DNA from: Rickettsia sp. | GTDB lineage: Bacteria > Pseudomonadota > Alphaproteobacteria > Rickettsiales > Rickettsiaceae | Direction of reading: 5' to 3' | Length of the DNA: 62,839 nucleotides | Assembly (NCBI GenBank): GCA_015657545.1 | Contig: JADHZC010000007.1 | Coordinates: 52,643-115,481, forward strand | Shown: positions 9,671 through 19,070 of the stretch, piece by piece | Position numbering within the stretch: the stretch's first letter is position 1 | Layout: every line of letters begins with the position of its first letter | Notes under the pieces: model-generated | The model's input: the letters and a program-made list of their open reading frames with translations, nothing else | Databases searched by the model: none | What the model was told of the DNA's origin: nothing | Position numbers and translations under genes: made by a program

Positions 9671-9973
9671 TTAATTTGAATGCTCAAATTGTTGAACATT
9701 AAAAAACAACTCCCCTTTGGATACATAACCCATAATTTTTCTTGAATATTCATCTAATAAATCTAATTCATAAGAATCTGATTGAAGTAACTCAAGATCA
9801 TTTAATAAAACCAATCTTTGTACTCTTAATTTATTCAAATGATCATAAGTATTTTTAAAATATTCTTTAGATTTAATATAAGAAAAATATCCCCTATCTC
9901 CATAAAAAGAGTAAAAAACAAAATACGATGATATAACAAAAAATACTAAATTCAATATTTTTAGCCTGAACAT
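9671..9973 (-). CDS. FtsB/DivIC-like septum formation initiator
   Basis: A 100-residue protein with one N-terminal membrane helix (about residues 5-22), a short basic stretch and a coiled-coil segment (about 35-70, DHLNKLRVQRLVLLNDLELL). The LLDEYSRKIMGYVSKGELFF tail is the pattern of FtsB/DivIC proteins. These join FtsL and FtsQ at the divisome. The layout, size and the ending '..R..LG...GE..F' support the family; sequence conservation is low, as usual. It is next to the NfeD-like gene. Confidence 0.75.
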   Translation of the reverse strand: MFRLKILNLVFFVISSYFVFYSFYGDRGYFSYIKSKEYFKNTYDHLNKLRVQRLVLLNDLELLQSDSYELDLLDEYSRKIMGYVSKGELFFNVQQFEHSN

Positions 9974-9982
9974 TTTTAACCC

Positions 9983-10471
9983 TTATTTTGAAATTTTATC
10001 ACATATCAAAATATTGCCTTCTATCTTCACTATTGAGAGCAACTCACCACATATTGCAACTTGATCTTTTTTTAACATTTTAGCATTAAAATTTGTTCCA
10101 GACCATGTTACCAATCCTAGATTATGAAATCCTATATTTTGATCTAAAACTTTGACATATTTTCCTACCATATCTGAATATTCTTCTTTTGTTCCTCTTT
10201 TTGATTTATTAATAAAAAAGAGAATAGAAATCCAAATGAAAGATAAGATACTCAAGATAGCAAATTGATAATAATAATTTATATGGAAATATTTAACTAA
10301 AACACTTATACATAAACCAGAGAGAGCAAAAAAATAAAAACTAATAAAAGGAAAAATTAAAGATAATATTATAAGTATAATAGAAGCGACTATCCAAAAT
10401 TCAAATAATCCCCAAAAAAAATTTAATTGATTAGAAGATAAAAAATGTAAAATAGATAAAAACATTTTCAT
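9983..10471 (-). CDS. NfeD-like membrane protein
   Basis: Membrane protein with two to four hydrophobic segments (about residues 17-80) followed by a C-terminal OB-fold-like domain, GKYVKVLDQNIGFHNLGLVTW, then GTNFNAKM and GELLSIVKIEGN. NfeD proteins typically partner SPFH/stomatin-family proteins in membrane quality control; here the SPFH proteins HflK/HflC lie 38 kb away. The frame extends to a TTG at 10540, but the ATGs at 10471 or 10465 are better starts and leave about 160 residues. It is divergent from the BON-domain gene. Confidence 0.75.
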   Translation of the reverse strand: MKMFLSILHFLSSNQLNFFWGLFEFWIVASIILIILSLIFPFISFYFFALSGLCISVLVKYFHINYYYQFAILSILSFIWISILFFINKSKRGTKEEYSDMVGKYVKVLDQNIGFHNLGLVTWSGTNFNAKMLKKDQVAICGELLSIVKIEGNILICDKISK

Positions 10472-10579
10472 AATTAATTTTAATAATAGACTAAATAAAA
10501 TTCTAAATCTTAAGATATTGAGCTTCGTTGCATTTATCAAACTATTACAATATTATTATATATATACTTTAAACGTAAA

Positions 10580-11224
10580 ATGATATCTAGTTCTCATAAA
10601 AAAGCAATCAAATATCTTTTGTACAAATCAATGTTAAAATTTTTTGTTATAATATTATGTATCCTTTGTTCAAGCTGTACAACTCTTATTATAGGCTCAA
10701 GCACATCTGGAGTATTTTTAACAAATTTTTTTCTCTCAAAAGATACTAATAAATTTCAAATTTTATCCGACTCCACATTATCAAATAATATAAATCTAAA
10801 ATTATTATCAAAAGATAGAGAAATTTTTCATAAAATAAGTATTCATGTTTTTGAAAATAAAGTCCTATGTATAGGAGAATTAAATTCTAAGAAAAAAAAA
10901 ACACAAACTTTGGATATTATTAAATCTATAAAAGGAGTTGAATCGATTTTTGATGAAATAAAAATAGTCAAAAATTATCAATATTCTTTTGCACAAATAG
11001 TAAAAGATTCAAATATAACATTTTTTATAAAAATCAGATCTATGCTTCATAAAGATTCAATTGCTTTTTCAAATTATAATGTAATAACATTCAAAGGAAT
11101 TGTATATCTATTAGGTATAGCTAAATCACAATCTGAAATGTCTAAAATTACTCATTTAGCATCTAATACAAAATATGTAAAAGAAGTAAGAAATTATGTA
11201 AAAATAAAAACTAAAAACTCTTAA
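10580..11224 (+). CDS. BON-domain outer-membrane lipoprotein (DolP/YraP-like)
   Basis: A signal sequence ending in CSSC (about residue 33) is followed by TTLIIGSSTSGVFLT and two BON domains (about residues 65-125 and 135-210). Each contains a conserved turn, VLCIGELNSKKK and VYLLGIAKSQSE, followed by VESIFDEI or VKEVRNYV. This two-BON lipoprotein layout matches E. coli DolP/YraP, which keeps the outer membrane intact. Met18 (MLKFFVIILCILCSSC) may be the real start. It is followed 22 bp later by the RlpA-like gene. Confidence 0.8.
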   Translation: MISSSHKKAIKYLLYKSMLKFFVIILCILCSSCTTLIIGSSTSGVFLTNFFLSKDTNKFQILSDSTLSNNINLKLLSKDREIFHKISIHVFENKVLCIGELNSKKKKTQTLDIIKSIKGVESIFDEIKIVKNYQYSFAQIVKDSNITFFIKIRSMLHKDSIAFSNYNVITFKGIVYLLGIAKSQSEMSKITHLASNTKYVKEVRNYVKIKTKNS

Positions 11225-11246
11225 GCTTAATTTTTTAATACTAATA

Positions 11247-11924
11247 ATGTTCAAATTATATAAAATAATTCTTAATTTTTCATTACTACTTTTTTTAGTA
11301 TCTTGTTTTGACCATACAAATTCAAACATAAAACATATTGATAAAGAAAATTTTTTTTCTAAATATGACCCTCATAACAAAAAATATAAAGGACATTATA
11401 AAGTAGGGAAAAAATATAAGATTAGAAATATAACATATACACCAAAACCAATAAAAAACTTAAACCAAACAGGAGAAGCATCTTGGTATGGAAAAAATGA
11501 TCACAAAAAATTAACAGCTAATGGAGAAATATTTAATAAATACGCTCTAACAGCAGCTCATCCAACACTTCCCCTCCCCTCGATTATAGAAGTTCAAAAT
11601 TTAGAAAATAAAAAAAAACTTATATTAATGGTAAATGATAGGGGGCCTTTTGCAAATAGAAGGATTTTGGATGTTTCAGAATATGCTGCTAAAATTCTAG
11701 ATTTTCATCATAAAGGTAAAGCAAAAATTAGACTAAAATATCTTCAAAATGAAACAGAAAAATTTTTATCTAATATAGGAATTAAAAGAATAGAGGGATA
11801 TAAAGTTAAACATCAAATTCATCAAACTAGTAAATATACTATAAATGCACAAATTATCTTAATAAATCTAAAGTTATTAAATAATATGAGAGACTTGAAC
11901 AAATATTACTTTTATGCTAAATAA
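11247..11924 (+). CDS. rlpA: RlpA-like septal lytic transglycosylase lipoprotein
   Basis: Lipoprotein signal MFKLYKIILNFSLLLFLVSC, with the lipid-attached cysteine at residue 20. The double-psi beta-barrel domain reads TGEASWYGKNDHKKLTANGE, then TAAHPTLPLPS and VNDRGPFANRRILDVS. It keeps the conserved histidine (AAH) and aspartate (VNDRGPF) residues of active RlpA enzymes, which cleave naked glycan strands at the septum. No C-terminal SPOR domain is present; the protein ends after about 55 lysine-rich residues. It implies some peptidoglycan metabolism, consistent with murA. Confidence 0.85.
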   Translation: MFKLYKIILNFSLLLFLVSCFDHTNSNIKHIDKENFFSKYDPHNKKYKGHYKVGKKYKIRNITYTPKPIKNLNQTGEASWYGKNDHKKLTANGEIFNKYALTAAHPTLPLPSIIEVQNLENKKKLILMVNDRGPFANRRILDVSEYAAKILDFHHKGKAKIRLKYLQNETEKFLSNIGIKRIEGYKVKHQIHQTSKYTINAQIILINLKLLNNMRDLNKYYFYAK

Positions 11925-11956
11925 TAGCTATTTATTCATTAATTTCATAACATAAA

Positions 11957-13204
11957 ATGAGTCTTATATCAGAACTTAGAGAGCTAGGTTTTATACATCA
12001 ATGTTCTAATCCAGAAGAATTAGATGATCTTTTACAAGAAGGCAAAGTTGTATTTTACTTAGGTTTTGATTGCACAGCTAGATCTTTACATATAGGTAAT
12101 TTGATGTCTGTGATGTTATTAAGAAAATTACAAAAATACGGTAACAAGCCAATTATCATAATCGGAGGAGGTACAACCAAAATAGGAGATCCTAGCGGGA
12201 AAGATTCTGAAAGAAAAGAAATTTCTTCAGAAGAAATAGAAAAAAATATCCAAGGCATAAAAAAATCTTTGTCAAAATTCTTAATAACAGATCAAACAAA
12301 ATCTCAAGCAGCTATTATTGTAAATAATCAGACTTGGCTGGAAGAATTAAAATATATAGAATTTTTAAAAAAATATGGAAGATATTTTTCCGTCAACAAA
12401 ATGCTAACAATGGAATCTGTCAAATCCAGACTACAGCGCCAATCCCATCTTTCATTTTTAGAGTTTAATTATATGCTTTTGCAAGCATATGATTTTTACC
12501 AATTAAATAAAAGATTTGATTGTAATCTACAAATAGGAGGAAGTGACCAATGGGGAAATATCATTTTTGGAGCAGATTTAATACAAAACATCTCTAAAAC
12601 AAAAGCATATGCATTAACTACTCCATTGATTACAACCGCAGACGGTAAAAAAATGGGAAAAACAGCTCAAGGAGCAACATGGCTAAATGAGGATATGTAC
12701 TCTTCATATCAGTATTATCAATATTGGCAGAATACAAATGATAAAGACGTAGTAAAATTTGCAAAAATTTTTTGTGATTTCAACAAACATGAATTGGAAA
12801 ATTTTATAGCTGAAGCAAAAAAAAATATAGTTAAAGCAAAAACAACTCTAGCTTACAGATTAACAGAATTATGCCATACAAAAAAAAATGCAGAACAATC
12901 TTATATTGCTTCTAAAGAAATATTTGAAAAACATGGAATATCTAAAAATGTACTTCCTAAATTTTATGTTAAAAAATCAGAAATTTTAGCAAAAAAGATA
13001 TTCTTATATCAAATATTAAAAATATCTGGACTAACTAGCTCTTATACAGAGAGTAAAAAGGCTATTTTAAATAATGCAATCAAAATTAACAATAACCTGA
13101 TTCAAGAAAGAGATCATATAATATCAATCCAAAATTTTAATAATCTTGATTATTTGAAACTTTCTTTTGGCAAAAAAAAACATATATTATTAGAAATAAA
13201 ATAA
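11957..13204 (+). CDS. tyrS: tyrosyl-tRNA synthetase
   Basis: Class I synthetase of 415 aa. HIGH-type motif HIGN is at 45-48, the tyrosine pocket is in GFDCTARSLHIG, GGSDQWGNI is at about 194-202, and the KMSKS-type loop is KMGKT at 232-236. A C-terminal S4-like RNA-binding domain covers roughly residues 345-415. It charges tRNA-Tyr. Length is normal. It starts 32 bp after the rlpA stop with no Shine-Dalgarno motif. Confidence 0.97.
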   Translation: MSLISELRELGFIHQCSNPEELDDLLQEGKVVFYLGFDCTARSLHIGNLMSVMLLRKLQKYGNKPIIIIGGGTTKIGDPSGKDSERKEISSEEIEKNIQGIKKSLSKFLITDQTKSQAAIIVNNQTWLEELKYIEFLKKYGRYFSVNKMLTMESVKSRLQRQSHLSFLEFNYMLLQAYDFYQLNKRFDCNLQIGGSDQWGNIIFGADLIQNISKTKAYALTTPLITTADGKKMGKTAQGATWLNEDMYSSYQYYQYWQNTNDKDVVKFAKIFCDFNKHELENFIAEAKKNIVKAKTTLAYRLTELCHTKKNAEQSYIASKEIFEKHGISKNVLPKFYVKKSEILAKKIFLYQILKISGLTSSYTESKKAILNNAIKINNNLIQERDHIISIQNFNNLDYLKLSFGKKKHILLEIK

Positions 13205-13504
13205 AATTATTTGAACCACTATAAGTGATAATATTTATTTATACTAAAAATTAGCACAACAAAGAAAAAAGAAAAATTGTTTTGAGATATTTTTAGTATA
13301 AATAAATAAAATATCTATATATAATAATTTGCACAATCTATTGTTAATTCAATAACATTTTTTATTTAACAATTGACAAAAAAAATTATTATATATATTG
13401 TAACCTGTATCAGTTTAAAAAGAGCTTTGCAAAACAACCAAAAAAACTGATTAATTAGTAAAACTAAATTACCAAGCAAGTAAAATATAATTTTATTATG
13501 AATC
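13205..13504. other. intergenic stretch with long inverted repeat
   Basis: No gene seen. It contains a perfect 17-bp inverted repeat, TTTATTTATACTAAAAA (13234-13250) and its complement (13290-13306), around a 39-base loop. The repeat lies about 30 bp after tyrS and could end that transcript; the loop is long for a classical terminator. Confidence 0.5.
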
Positions 13505-14668
13505 ATGGCTATGAATAAAATGATGACAAAAATGAGAAAAAAATCCTTAAAAGCTTTTTTTATAAATTGCATATTATCTATATGCTGCTTCTCCTTACTA
13601 TTAATTCAAAATAATGTAAAAGGAGTTACAAAGAAAGATGATGTTTCGAATAAAGACATTCAAATGGATTTTGCAAGAGAGAGTTATATAAATAGCATAA
13701 TTTCTCGAAATTCTCCTATGGAAATAACTTTTAATACAAAATTAAGAAATCTAACAAATTTCAGTTTATTTGGAGGATTAAGTAGTTCACTCTATTCGAG
13801 TGATGAATTGGATAAATTAAATCACCCTATAAATATTTTGAAAATAATGAGTAATTCTACTGAAGATAAAAATACTAATCCCTCTTCTTGGGATTTGACC
13901 CTTATGATAGGATGGTTAACTCATCGTCCTAAATGGAATAGTGGTTTTTACATTGAAGTTAGCAATTATCTTAACTCAATTCAACATACAAACGTTAGTA
14001 ATGAGAAAAACAATAATAATGCGAAGAAAAAAACATCAATGCAGAGTATGATTTTGAAATTAAATTATGTTATCTCGACAAATAATACTACTGAGAATGG
14101 TGTAATCTTGGATTTAGGAACGGGATTTGGAGTGTTTTTTAGCGAAGCGGAATTACAAAACCAATTTTTGTTATTTAATAAAAAATTCAATAATGGATTT
14201 TTTAATGAGTACTATGTATCTTCTGGTTATAGAATGTTTTTCTTTCAAAACATGTTGTCTCTTGATTTAGCAATTGATCTAAAAGCAATTTGGGAATCGC
14301 ATATGCAGCTCTTCAAAGATAAAAAAAAAGAAAAAAATAGTATAGAAATAAAACCTGATACTTTTGAAATAAAACCTAATGTATCTTTTAATTGGGAAAT
14401 GATGAATAAAAATGATTTTATAATCTCTTTGTCTGGAAAATTTGCAATGAGTTTACAAAAATTTATATCAGTGCATATTGAAAGCAAAAACAATAAAATA
14501 AAAGATGTTACGAATGCCTGGGGTATAAGGTCGATTCAAGAAACTTTATCAGTCTCTTTAAATTATAATAGTCTCATAGATCTAGATGCAGGAATTTCCT
14601 TAGATCACATGTTTGACTATAAAAGAAATTCATTTAAACCACATTTAGCATTACGAATTCTTTTTTAA
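13505..14668 (+). CDS. putative outer-membrane beta-barrel protein
   Basis: 387 residues, not recognised. The N-terminus is basic with a hydrophobic stretch (about residues 17-35, AFFINCILSICCFSLLLIQ) that could be a signal peptide. The body alternates short hydrophobic strands (WDLTLMIGWL, LILDLGTGFGVFF, SVSLNYNSLIDLDAGISLD) with polar, Asn/Lys-rich loops, and the chain ends LALRILF with a terminal Phe, as BAM substrates do. The true start may be Met7 or Met10. Compare with the gene at 40717-41799, which has the same architecture without obvious identity. Confidence 0.5.
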   Translation: MAMNKMMTKMRKKSLKAFFINCILSICCFSLLLIQNNVKGVTKKDDVSNKDIQMDFARESYINSIISRNSPMEITFNTKLRNLTNFSLFGGLSSSLYSSDELDKLNHPINILKIMSNSTEDKNTNPSSWDLTLMIGWLTHRPKWNSGFYIEVSNYLNSIQHTNVSNEKNNNNAKKKTSMQSMILKLNYVISTNNTTENGVILDLGTGFGVFFSEAELQNQFLLFNKKFNNGFFNEYYVSSGYRMFFFQNMLSLDLAIDLKAIWESHMQLFKDKKKEKNSIEIKPDTFEIKPNVSFNWEMMNKNDFIISLSGKFAMSLQKFISVHIESKNNKIKDVTNAWGIRSIQETLSVSLNYNSLIDLDAGISLDHMFDYKRNSFKPHLALRILF

Positions 14669-15331
14669 AAATCTAAGAATGTTCTTATGTTCTTTCTTAT
14701 ATAAAATACTGCTCAATATCCCAAAGTAATTCTAAGGGATGTTGTAGCAACATTTTTATGTTTCTATAAAAAAAAACCGTCTTTTTTCCTTAAGCTATAT
14801 AGTAAATAGAAAAGAAAACATATATGTAAGGTAATTTGATACATTATAACATTATAAATGTAATGCTTAGAAAATCATTATGAAGACGTCTAAGACATAA
14901 AACTTTAACCAAATTACTTAAATATCAGGAAAATATATTCCACTCCTATATAGATAATTACATTGATTTTGGCTCTAAACCTGATCCAATTCTTTCTCAT
15001 TTCTAATATATGACTCACTATATATTTATCCAAATATTTTTATGCATACATTATTACATCAATCTCGTATTGATGAATGTGATGTTTCTTATCAATGGCT
15101 GATTAGAAAATGTTATCAATAGACTATTTGAGAAAAATCTTATTTACATTAATTACTTATCAAAAAAGAATAACTTTTGCCTCAAATAACTAATCAAAAC
15201 ATTGCAAAAAATCAAAAAAACTTATTATCTAACATATTCTGTTTAAAAATTGTAATTCTAATTTTTTTTCAAAATTTTTTGATTACATTGAATCTACAAA
15301 AATTACTAATAATATTGCTTGCTTGATCTAA
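14669..15331. other. 663-bp AT-rich region, no intact gene
   Basis: All frames are closed by stops. Short plus-strand runs around 14930-15010 (a SYIDNYIDFGSKPDPILSHF-like string) look like decayed coding sequence, perhaps from a duplicate of the preceding surface-protein gene, but no homology can be claimed. Its right edge is a solo IS605-like hairpin (15312-15352) that runs into the lipB stop codon. Confidence 0.5.
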
Positions 15332-15352
15332 CTAAAGAAGAAGATTTGTGCA
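15312..15352. repeat. solo CTTTAG hairpin-type repeat (copy D)
   Basis: Reads TTGCTTGCTTGATCTAACT then AAAGAAGAAGATTTGTGC on the plus strand. The first block matches the copy at 51685-51730, and the loop CTAAAGAAG is shared with the other copies. Its complementary strand supplies the last codons and the TAG stop of lipB. The stem is degenerate compared with copy A. Confidence 0.5.
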
Positions 15353-16003
15353 GATTGTTTGTTCTAACTTAGTATAGAAAGGAAATAAACACTGAAACTG
15401 AGAAATAAAAATCTGATCTAACTCTGGATAATCTATAGATATTCCTAACTTTTTTATTGAAGTAATCGATAAATCTTTTATTCCACAAGGCATAATTTTA
15501 CTAAAATTCTCTATTTTATCCTCAACATTAAGAGAAATTCCATGATAAATAGTCCATTTTTTGACTCTAAACCCCAAAGAAGCAATTTTTGCGTCTTTAT
15601 ACTGATATTTTGTCCAAATACCGACATAATTTTCAAGCTTATAAGCTTGCACTAAAATTTGTGCTAAGCTATTAATAATCCATTGTTCCATAGAAAAAAT
15701 AAATTTATGTAAATCTTTGTTATAAAACTTGTTATCTAAACTTATAATAGGATATATGATCCTTTGTCCTGGACCATGATATGTAATTTTACCTCCTCTA
15801 TTTGTTTTTATTATTCTGATATTAGGATCTAATATTTCTGACTTATCAAAGGATCTACCAGCTGTATAGACTGATTCATGCTCAAGCAAATAAATGGAAT
15901 CGCATATTTTTTCTTCTATACGTAAATTAACTTGGGTCTCTAAAAATTTTATAATCTCAGAATAATTTACTGCTTTAGAAATTAGAAAAAATTTTATTTT
16001 CAT
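15332..16003 (-). CDS. lipB: octanoyltransferase (lipoate biosynthesis)
   Basis: Transfers octanoyl from acyl carrier protein to lipoyl domains, the first step of lipoate synthesis. Motifs: NRGGKITYHGPGQ (about residues 68-80), AKIASLGFRVKKW with the catalytic lysine at 139, and MPCGIKDL with the catalytic cysteine at 173. At 223 aa it is of normal length. The C-terminal TNLLL and TAG come from a repeat-like hairpin, suggesting the original 3' end was replaced. It is downstream of pyrH on the minus strand. Confidence 0.95.
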   Translation of the reverse strand: MKIKFFLISKAVNYSEIIKFLETQVNLRIEEKICDSIYLLEHESVYTAGRSFDKSEILDPNIRIIKTNRGGKITYHGPGQRIIYPIISLDNKFYNKDLHKFIFSMEQWIINSLAQILVQAYKLENYVGIWTKYQYKDAKIASLGFRVKKWTIYHGISLNVEDKIENFSKIMPCGIKDLSITSIKKLGISIDYPELDQIFISQFQCLFPFYTKLEQTICTNLLL

Positions 16004-16027
16004 TAATTTGAAATTTTGGATTAATTT

Positions 16028-16732
16028 TTAATGAATTAAACTATAATTTCCTTGATCATTTAAAATATCCAAAAAATTTCTATGTTCTTGTATAGAAAAA
16101 ACCTTAATAGGTAATCGATTTTCTTTGGCCATAGATATTGCAGTCATATCCATTACTTTAAGATTTTTATTAATCAACTCATCATAAGAGATTTTTGAAT
16201 AAAATTCAGCTTTAGAGTTTTTTTTAGGATCCTCAGAAAATACTCCCTGAACATTAGTAGCCTTTAATAAAATTTCACAATTCATTTCTAACGCTCTTAA
16301 CACAGCTGCTGTATCAGTAGAAAAAAATGGATGACCTGTACCTGAAGCAAAAATCACTATTTTATTTTCAGATAAATGTTTTAAAGCTCTTTTATATACA
16401 AAAGGTTCACAAATATAATTTACTTGAATTGCCGATTGAATTTTAGAATCAACATTTAATCTATCTAAGGAATTTTTAAGAGTGAGTGCATTAATTAATG
16501 TACCTAACATACCTATTTGATCAGTAGTAACTCTATTCATAAATCCCTTGCCTTCTATACCTCTACAAACATTTCCACCACCCACTATTAGAATAATGTT
16601 GATTTTAGCATCATATATTTTTTTTATGCCTAATGATATTTGATCTATGAACTCAATATCTTGTAAAGAATGAGTAAGAGAAGAAAAAGATTCTCCTGAA
16701 ATTTTTAATGCAATCCTCCTATTTTTTAACAT
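16028..16732 (-). CDS. pyrH: UMP kinase
   Basis: Amino-acid-kinase-fold enzyme converting UMP to UDP; 234 aa, as is usual for bacterial PyrH. Visible motifs: RRIALKISGESF at the N-terminus (phosphate-binding lysine), ILIVGGGNVCRG, RVTTDQIGMLGTLINAL and IFASGTGHPFFSTDTAA. It is followed by lipB 24 bp on, and is divergent from nuoG. In many bacteria pyrH sits with tsf and frr; those partners are absent here. Confidence 0.96.
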   Translation of the reverse strand: MLKNRRIALKISGESFSSLTHSLQDIEFIDQISLGIKKIYDAKINIILIVGGGNVCRGIEGKGFMNRVTTDQIGMLGTLINALTLKNSLDRLNVDSKIQSAIQVNYICEPFVYKRALKHLSENKIVIFASGTGHPFFSTDTAAVLRALEMNCEILLKATNVQGVFSEDPKKNSKAEFYSKISYDELINKNLKVMDMTAISMAKENRLPIKVFSIQEHRNFLDILNDQGNYSLIH

Positions 16733-17036
16733 ATTGGAATTATGGTAATATTCATTAAAACTAATAACTTATTAAGATAAAATTAAACTAAATTATATAT
16801 TTTTTATATTCAAAAGAAAGGACCATTTAAAATGTAAATAGATTTTTTATAATAATTAATAATAATAATTAAACTCAAATTATTATTAACAATTCTGAGA
16901 TAAAAATTAAATTAAATAAAATTTTTAATTTAATTTATACCAAAATTTATTGATTAAATCTGCTTGAGTGTTCATAATAAAAAAAATCATATTTTACATA
17001 AATAAAATATTTGAGCTAACTAGAGTTTCTATTGTT
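16733..17036. promoter_or_regulatory. pyrH/nuoG divergent intergenic region with two tandem hairpins
   Basis: About 300 bp of nearly pure A/T between divergent genes, so promoters for both must lie here. It contains TAATAATAATT / AATTATTATTA (16860-16870 and 16878-16888) and AAATTAAATTAA / TTAATTTAATTT (16904-16915 and 16925-16936), both perfect and both in the nuoG leader. Such stems arise easily in this base composition, so a regulatory role is speculative. Confidence 0.4.
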
Positions 17037-19067
17037 GTGATTAATTTTTTCTTAAACGCTGAACCAGTCTCTGTTGAAAAGGGCTTTACAATAATGCAAG
17101 CTTGTGAACTGCTTGGCATTGAAATTCCTCATTTTTGCTACCACCCTAAATTAGATATATCTGGAAACTGCAGAATGTGTCTTGTAGAAATAGAAGGAGC
17201 TAACAAACTAGTGGCATCTTGTGCTATGACCCTTACAGAAAATATGAGGATCCATACTAACACTGCAAAAGTAAGAAAAGCAAGAGAATCTGTTATGGAA
17301 TTTTTATTAATTAATCACCCTTTGGATTGCCCTATTTGTGATCAAGGAGGAGAGTGTGATTTACAAGATCAAGCTTTCAAATACGGAAAAGGCATTAGTC
17401 GATATAGTGAAATAAAAAGATCTGTACCTAATAAAGATTTAGGACCATTTGTAAAAACAAATATGAACAGATGCATACATTGCAGCAGATGTGTGAGATT
17501 TTTAGAAGATGTAGCAGGTTCTCCTGAACTTGGTATGATTTTTAGAGGAGAAAATTCTGAAATCACTAATTATCAAGGAAAAGCATTAAATTCAGAATTA
17601 TCAGGTAATATAATAGATTTATGTCCAGTAGGAGCTCTTACTTCAAAACCGTATCAATTTACCTATAGAAGTTGGGAATTAAAAAAAACAGAATCCATAG
17701 ATGTATTAGATGCGATGGGATGCAATATTCGTATAGACTCCAAAGGATTAGAAATTGTAAGAATTTTGCCAAAAACCAATGATGAAATAAATGAAGAATG
17801 GATTTCTGATAAAGCTAGATTTTCCTATGATGCATTAAAAATTCAAAGACTAGATAAACCATATATAAGAGAAAATTCTAAATTGATTCCAGTAAATTGG
17901 GAACATGTGCTGAAGATTATTGTTTCAAAAATGTCTAAGCTTAAAAAATCTGAAATCGCCTCTTTAGCAGGATTTTTTACATCTAGCGAATCCATGTTCT
18001 TAATGAAAAAATTAATGAATTGCTTACATAGCAATTTATATGACGCAAATCAAAAAGGGTTTTATTTTGATGTTTCTTCTAGAGGAAATTATCTTTTTAA
18101 TACTGGTATAGAAAATATTGAAAAAGCTGATTTATGCTTATTAATAGGCACAGATATAAAAAAAACAGCTCCAGTATTAAATACTAGAATAAGAAAGGGA
18201 ATAAGAGAAAATAATTTAAAAATTGCTAATTTAGGAGAACAAAATAATCAGGATTATCCTGTTATAGAGTTAGGTAATAATCCTGAAACTCTAAGAGATA
18301 TATTAAATGAAAAAAATGATTTTCATAAAATAATGCAAGCATCACAAAAAGTGATGATAATAGTAGGAGATGCTGTATTTTCAAGAAAAGATTGTTCTTC
18401 TATTATGATCTTATTGCATAAAATGATAAAAAAATTTGATATCATAAATTCCCAATGGAATGGCTTTAATATTTTACATAAATACGCCTCTTCTGTAGCA
18501 GCTCTTGATCTTGGGTTTTATTGCAAAGGCACTGAACATATATTAAAACTAGCTTCCAGCAATAAATTAAAAATGCTGTATCTACTAGGTGCAGATGATT
18601 TTGATATTTCAAAAATTTCTAAAGATGTTTGTGTAATTTATCAAGGAAGTCATTTAGATCGTGGAGCATCAATTGCAGATATTATATTACCTTCAGCTGC
18701 TTATACTGAAGAAGATGCAATTTTCGTTAATACAGAGGGTAGACCGCAATTTGCTTATAGAGCCGTTCATCCTCCAAAACAAGCATTACCTAATTGGCAA
18801 ATATTGTCAAAAATAATATCTTGTTTTAATAAAAAATATCAATTCAAAAATTTAGATGATATAAGAAAGTCTTTATATGTTGAATTTGAAATTTTCTCAA
18901 AAATAGGAAAAAAATCAGATTCTGAATTCAAATTTTTAGAAACATCTGAAGAAAGATTAGATCCAACCGGATTAAAAACAACTAATGATCTTTATTATAT
19001 GTCAGATCATTTAACCAGGGCTTCAGCTAATATGGCTCGAGCTGTTCAATATCTTAAAAATTTTTAA
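17037..19067 (+). CDS. nuoG: NADH-quinone oxidoreductase subunit G
   Basis: Iron-sulfur subunit of the complex I peripheral arm that relays electrons from NADH. The N-terminal 2Fe-2S ferredoxin fold contains CYHPKLDISGNCRMC; then come the His-liganded cluster region (HPLDCPICDQGGECDLQD) and the CIHCSRC and CPVGAL 4Fe-4S ligands. The molybdopterin-oxidoreductase-like part follows without cofactor residues. The open frame begins at a GTG at 16968, but family alignment favours GTG 17037 (MINFFLNAEPVSVEKGF), giving 676 aa. It is the first gene of nuoGHIJKLMN; nuoA-F must be elsewhere. Confidence 0.95.
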   Translation: MINFFLNAEPVSVEKGFTIMQACELLGIEIPHFCYHPKLDISGNCRMCLVEIEGANKLVASCAMTLTENMRIHTNTAKVRKARESVMEFLLINHPLDCPICDQGGECDLQDQAFKYGKGISRYSEIKRSVPNKDLGPFVKTNMNRCIHCSRCVRFLEDVAGSPELGMIFRGENSEITNYQGKALNSELSGNIIDLCPVGALTSKPYQFTYRSWELKKTESIDVLDAMGCNIRIDSKGLEIVRILPKTNDEINEEWISDKARFSYDALKIQRLDKPYIRENSKLIPVNWEHVLKIIVSKMSKLKKSEIASLAGFFTSSESMFLMKKLMNCLHSNLYDANQKGFYFDVSSRGNYLFNTGIENIEKADLCLLIGTDIKKTAPVLNTRIRKGIRENNLKIANLGEQNNQDYPVIELGNNPETLRDILNEKNDFHKIMQASQKVMIIVGDAVFSRKDCSSIMILLHKMIKKFDIINSQWNGFNILHKYASSVAALDLGFYCKGTEHILKLASSNKLKMLYLLGADDFDISKISKDVCVIYQGSHLDRGASIADIILPSAAYTEEDAIFVNTEGRPQFAYRAVHPPKQALPNWQILSKIISCFNKKYQFKNLDDIRKSLYVEFEIFSKIGKKSDSEFKFLETSEERLDPTGLKTTNDLYYMSDHLTRASANMARAVQYLKNF

Positions 19068-19070
19068 AAA

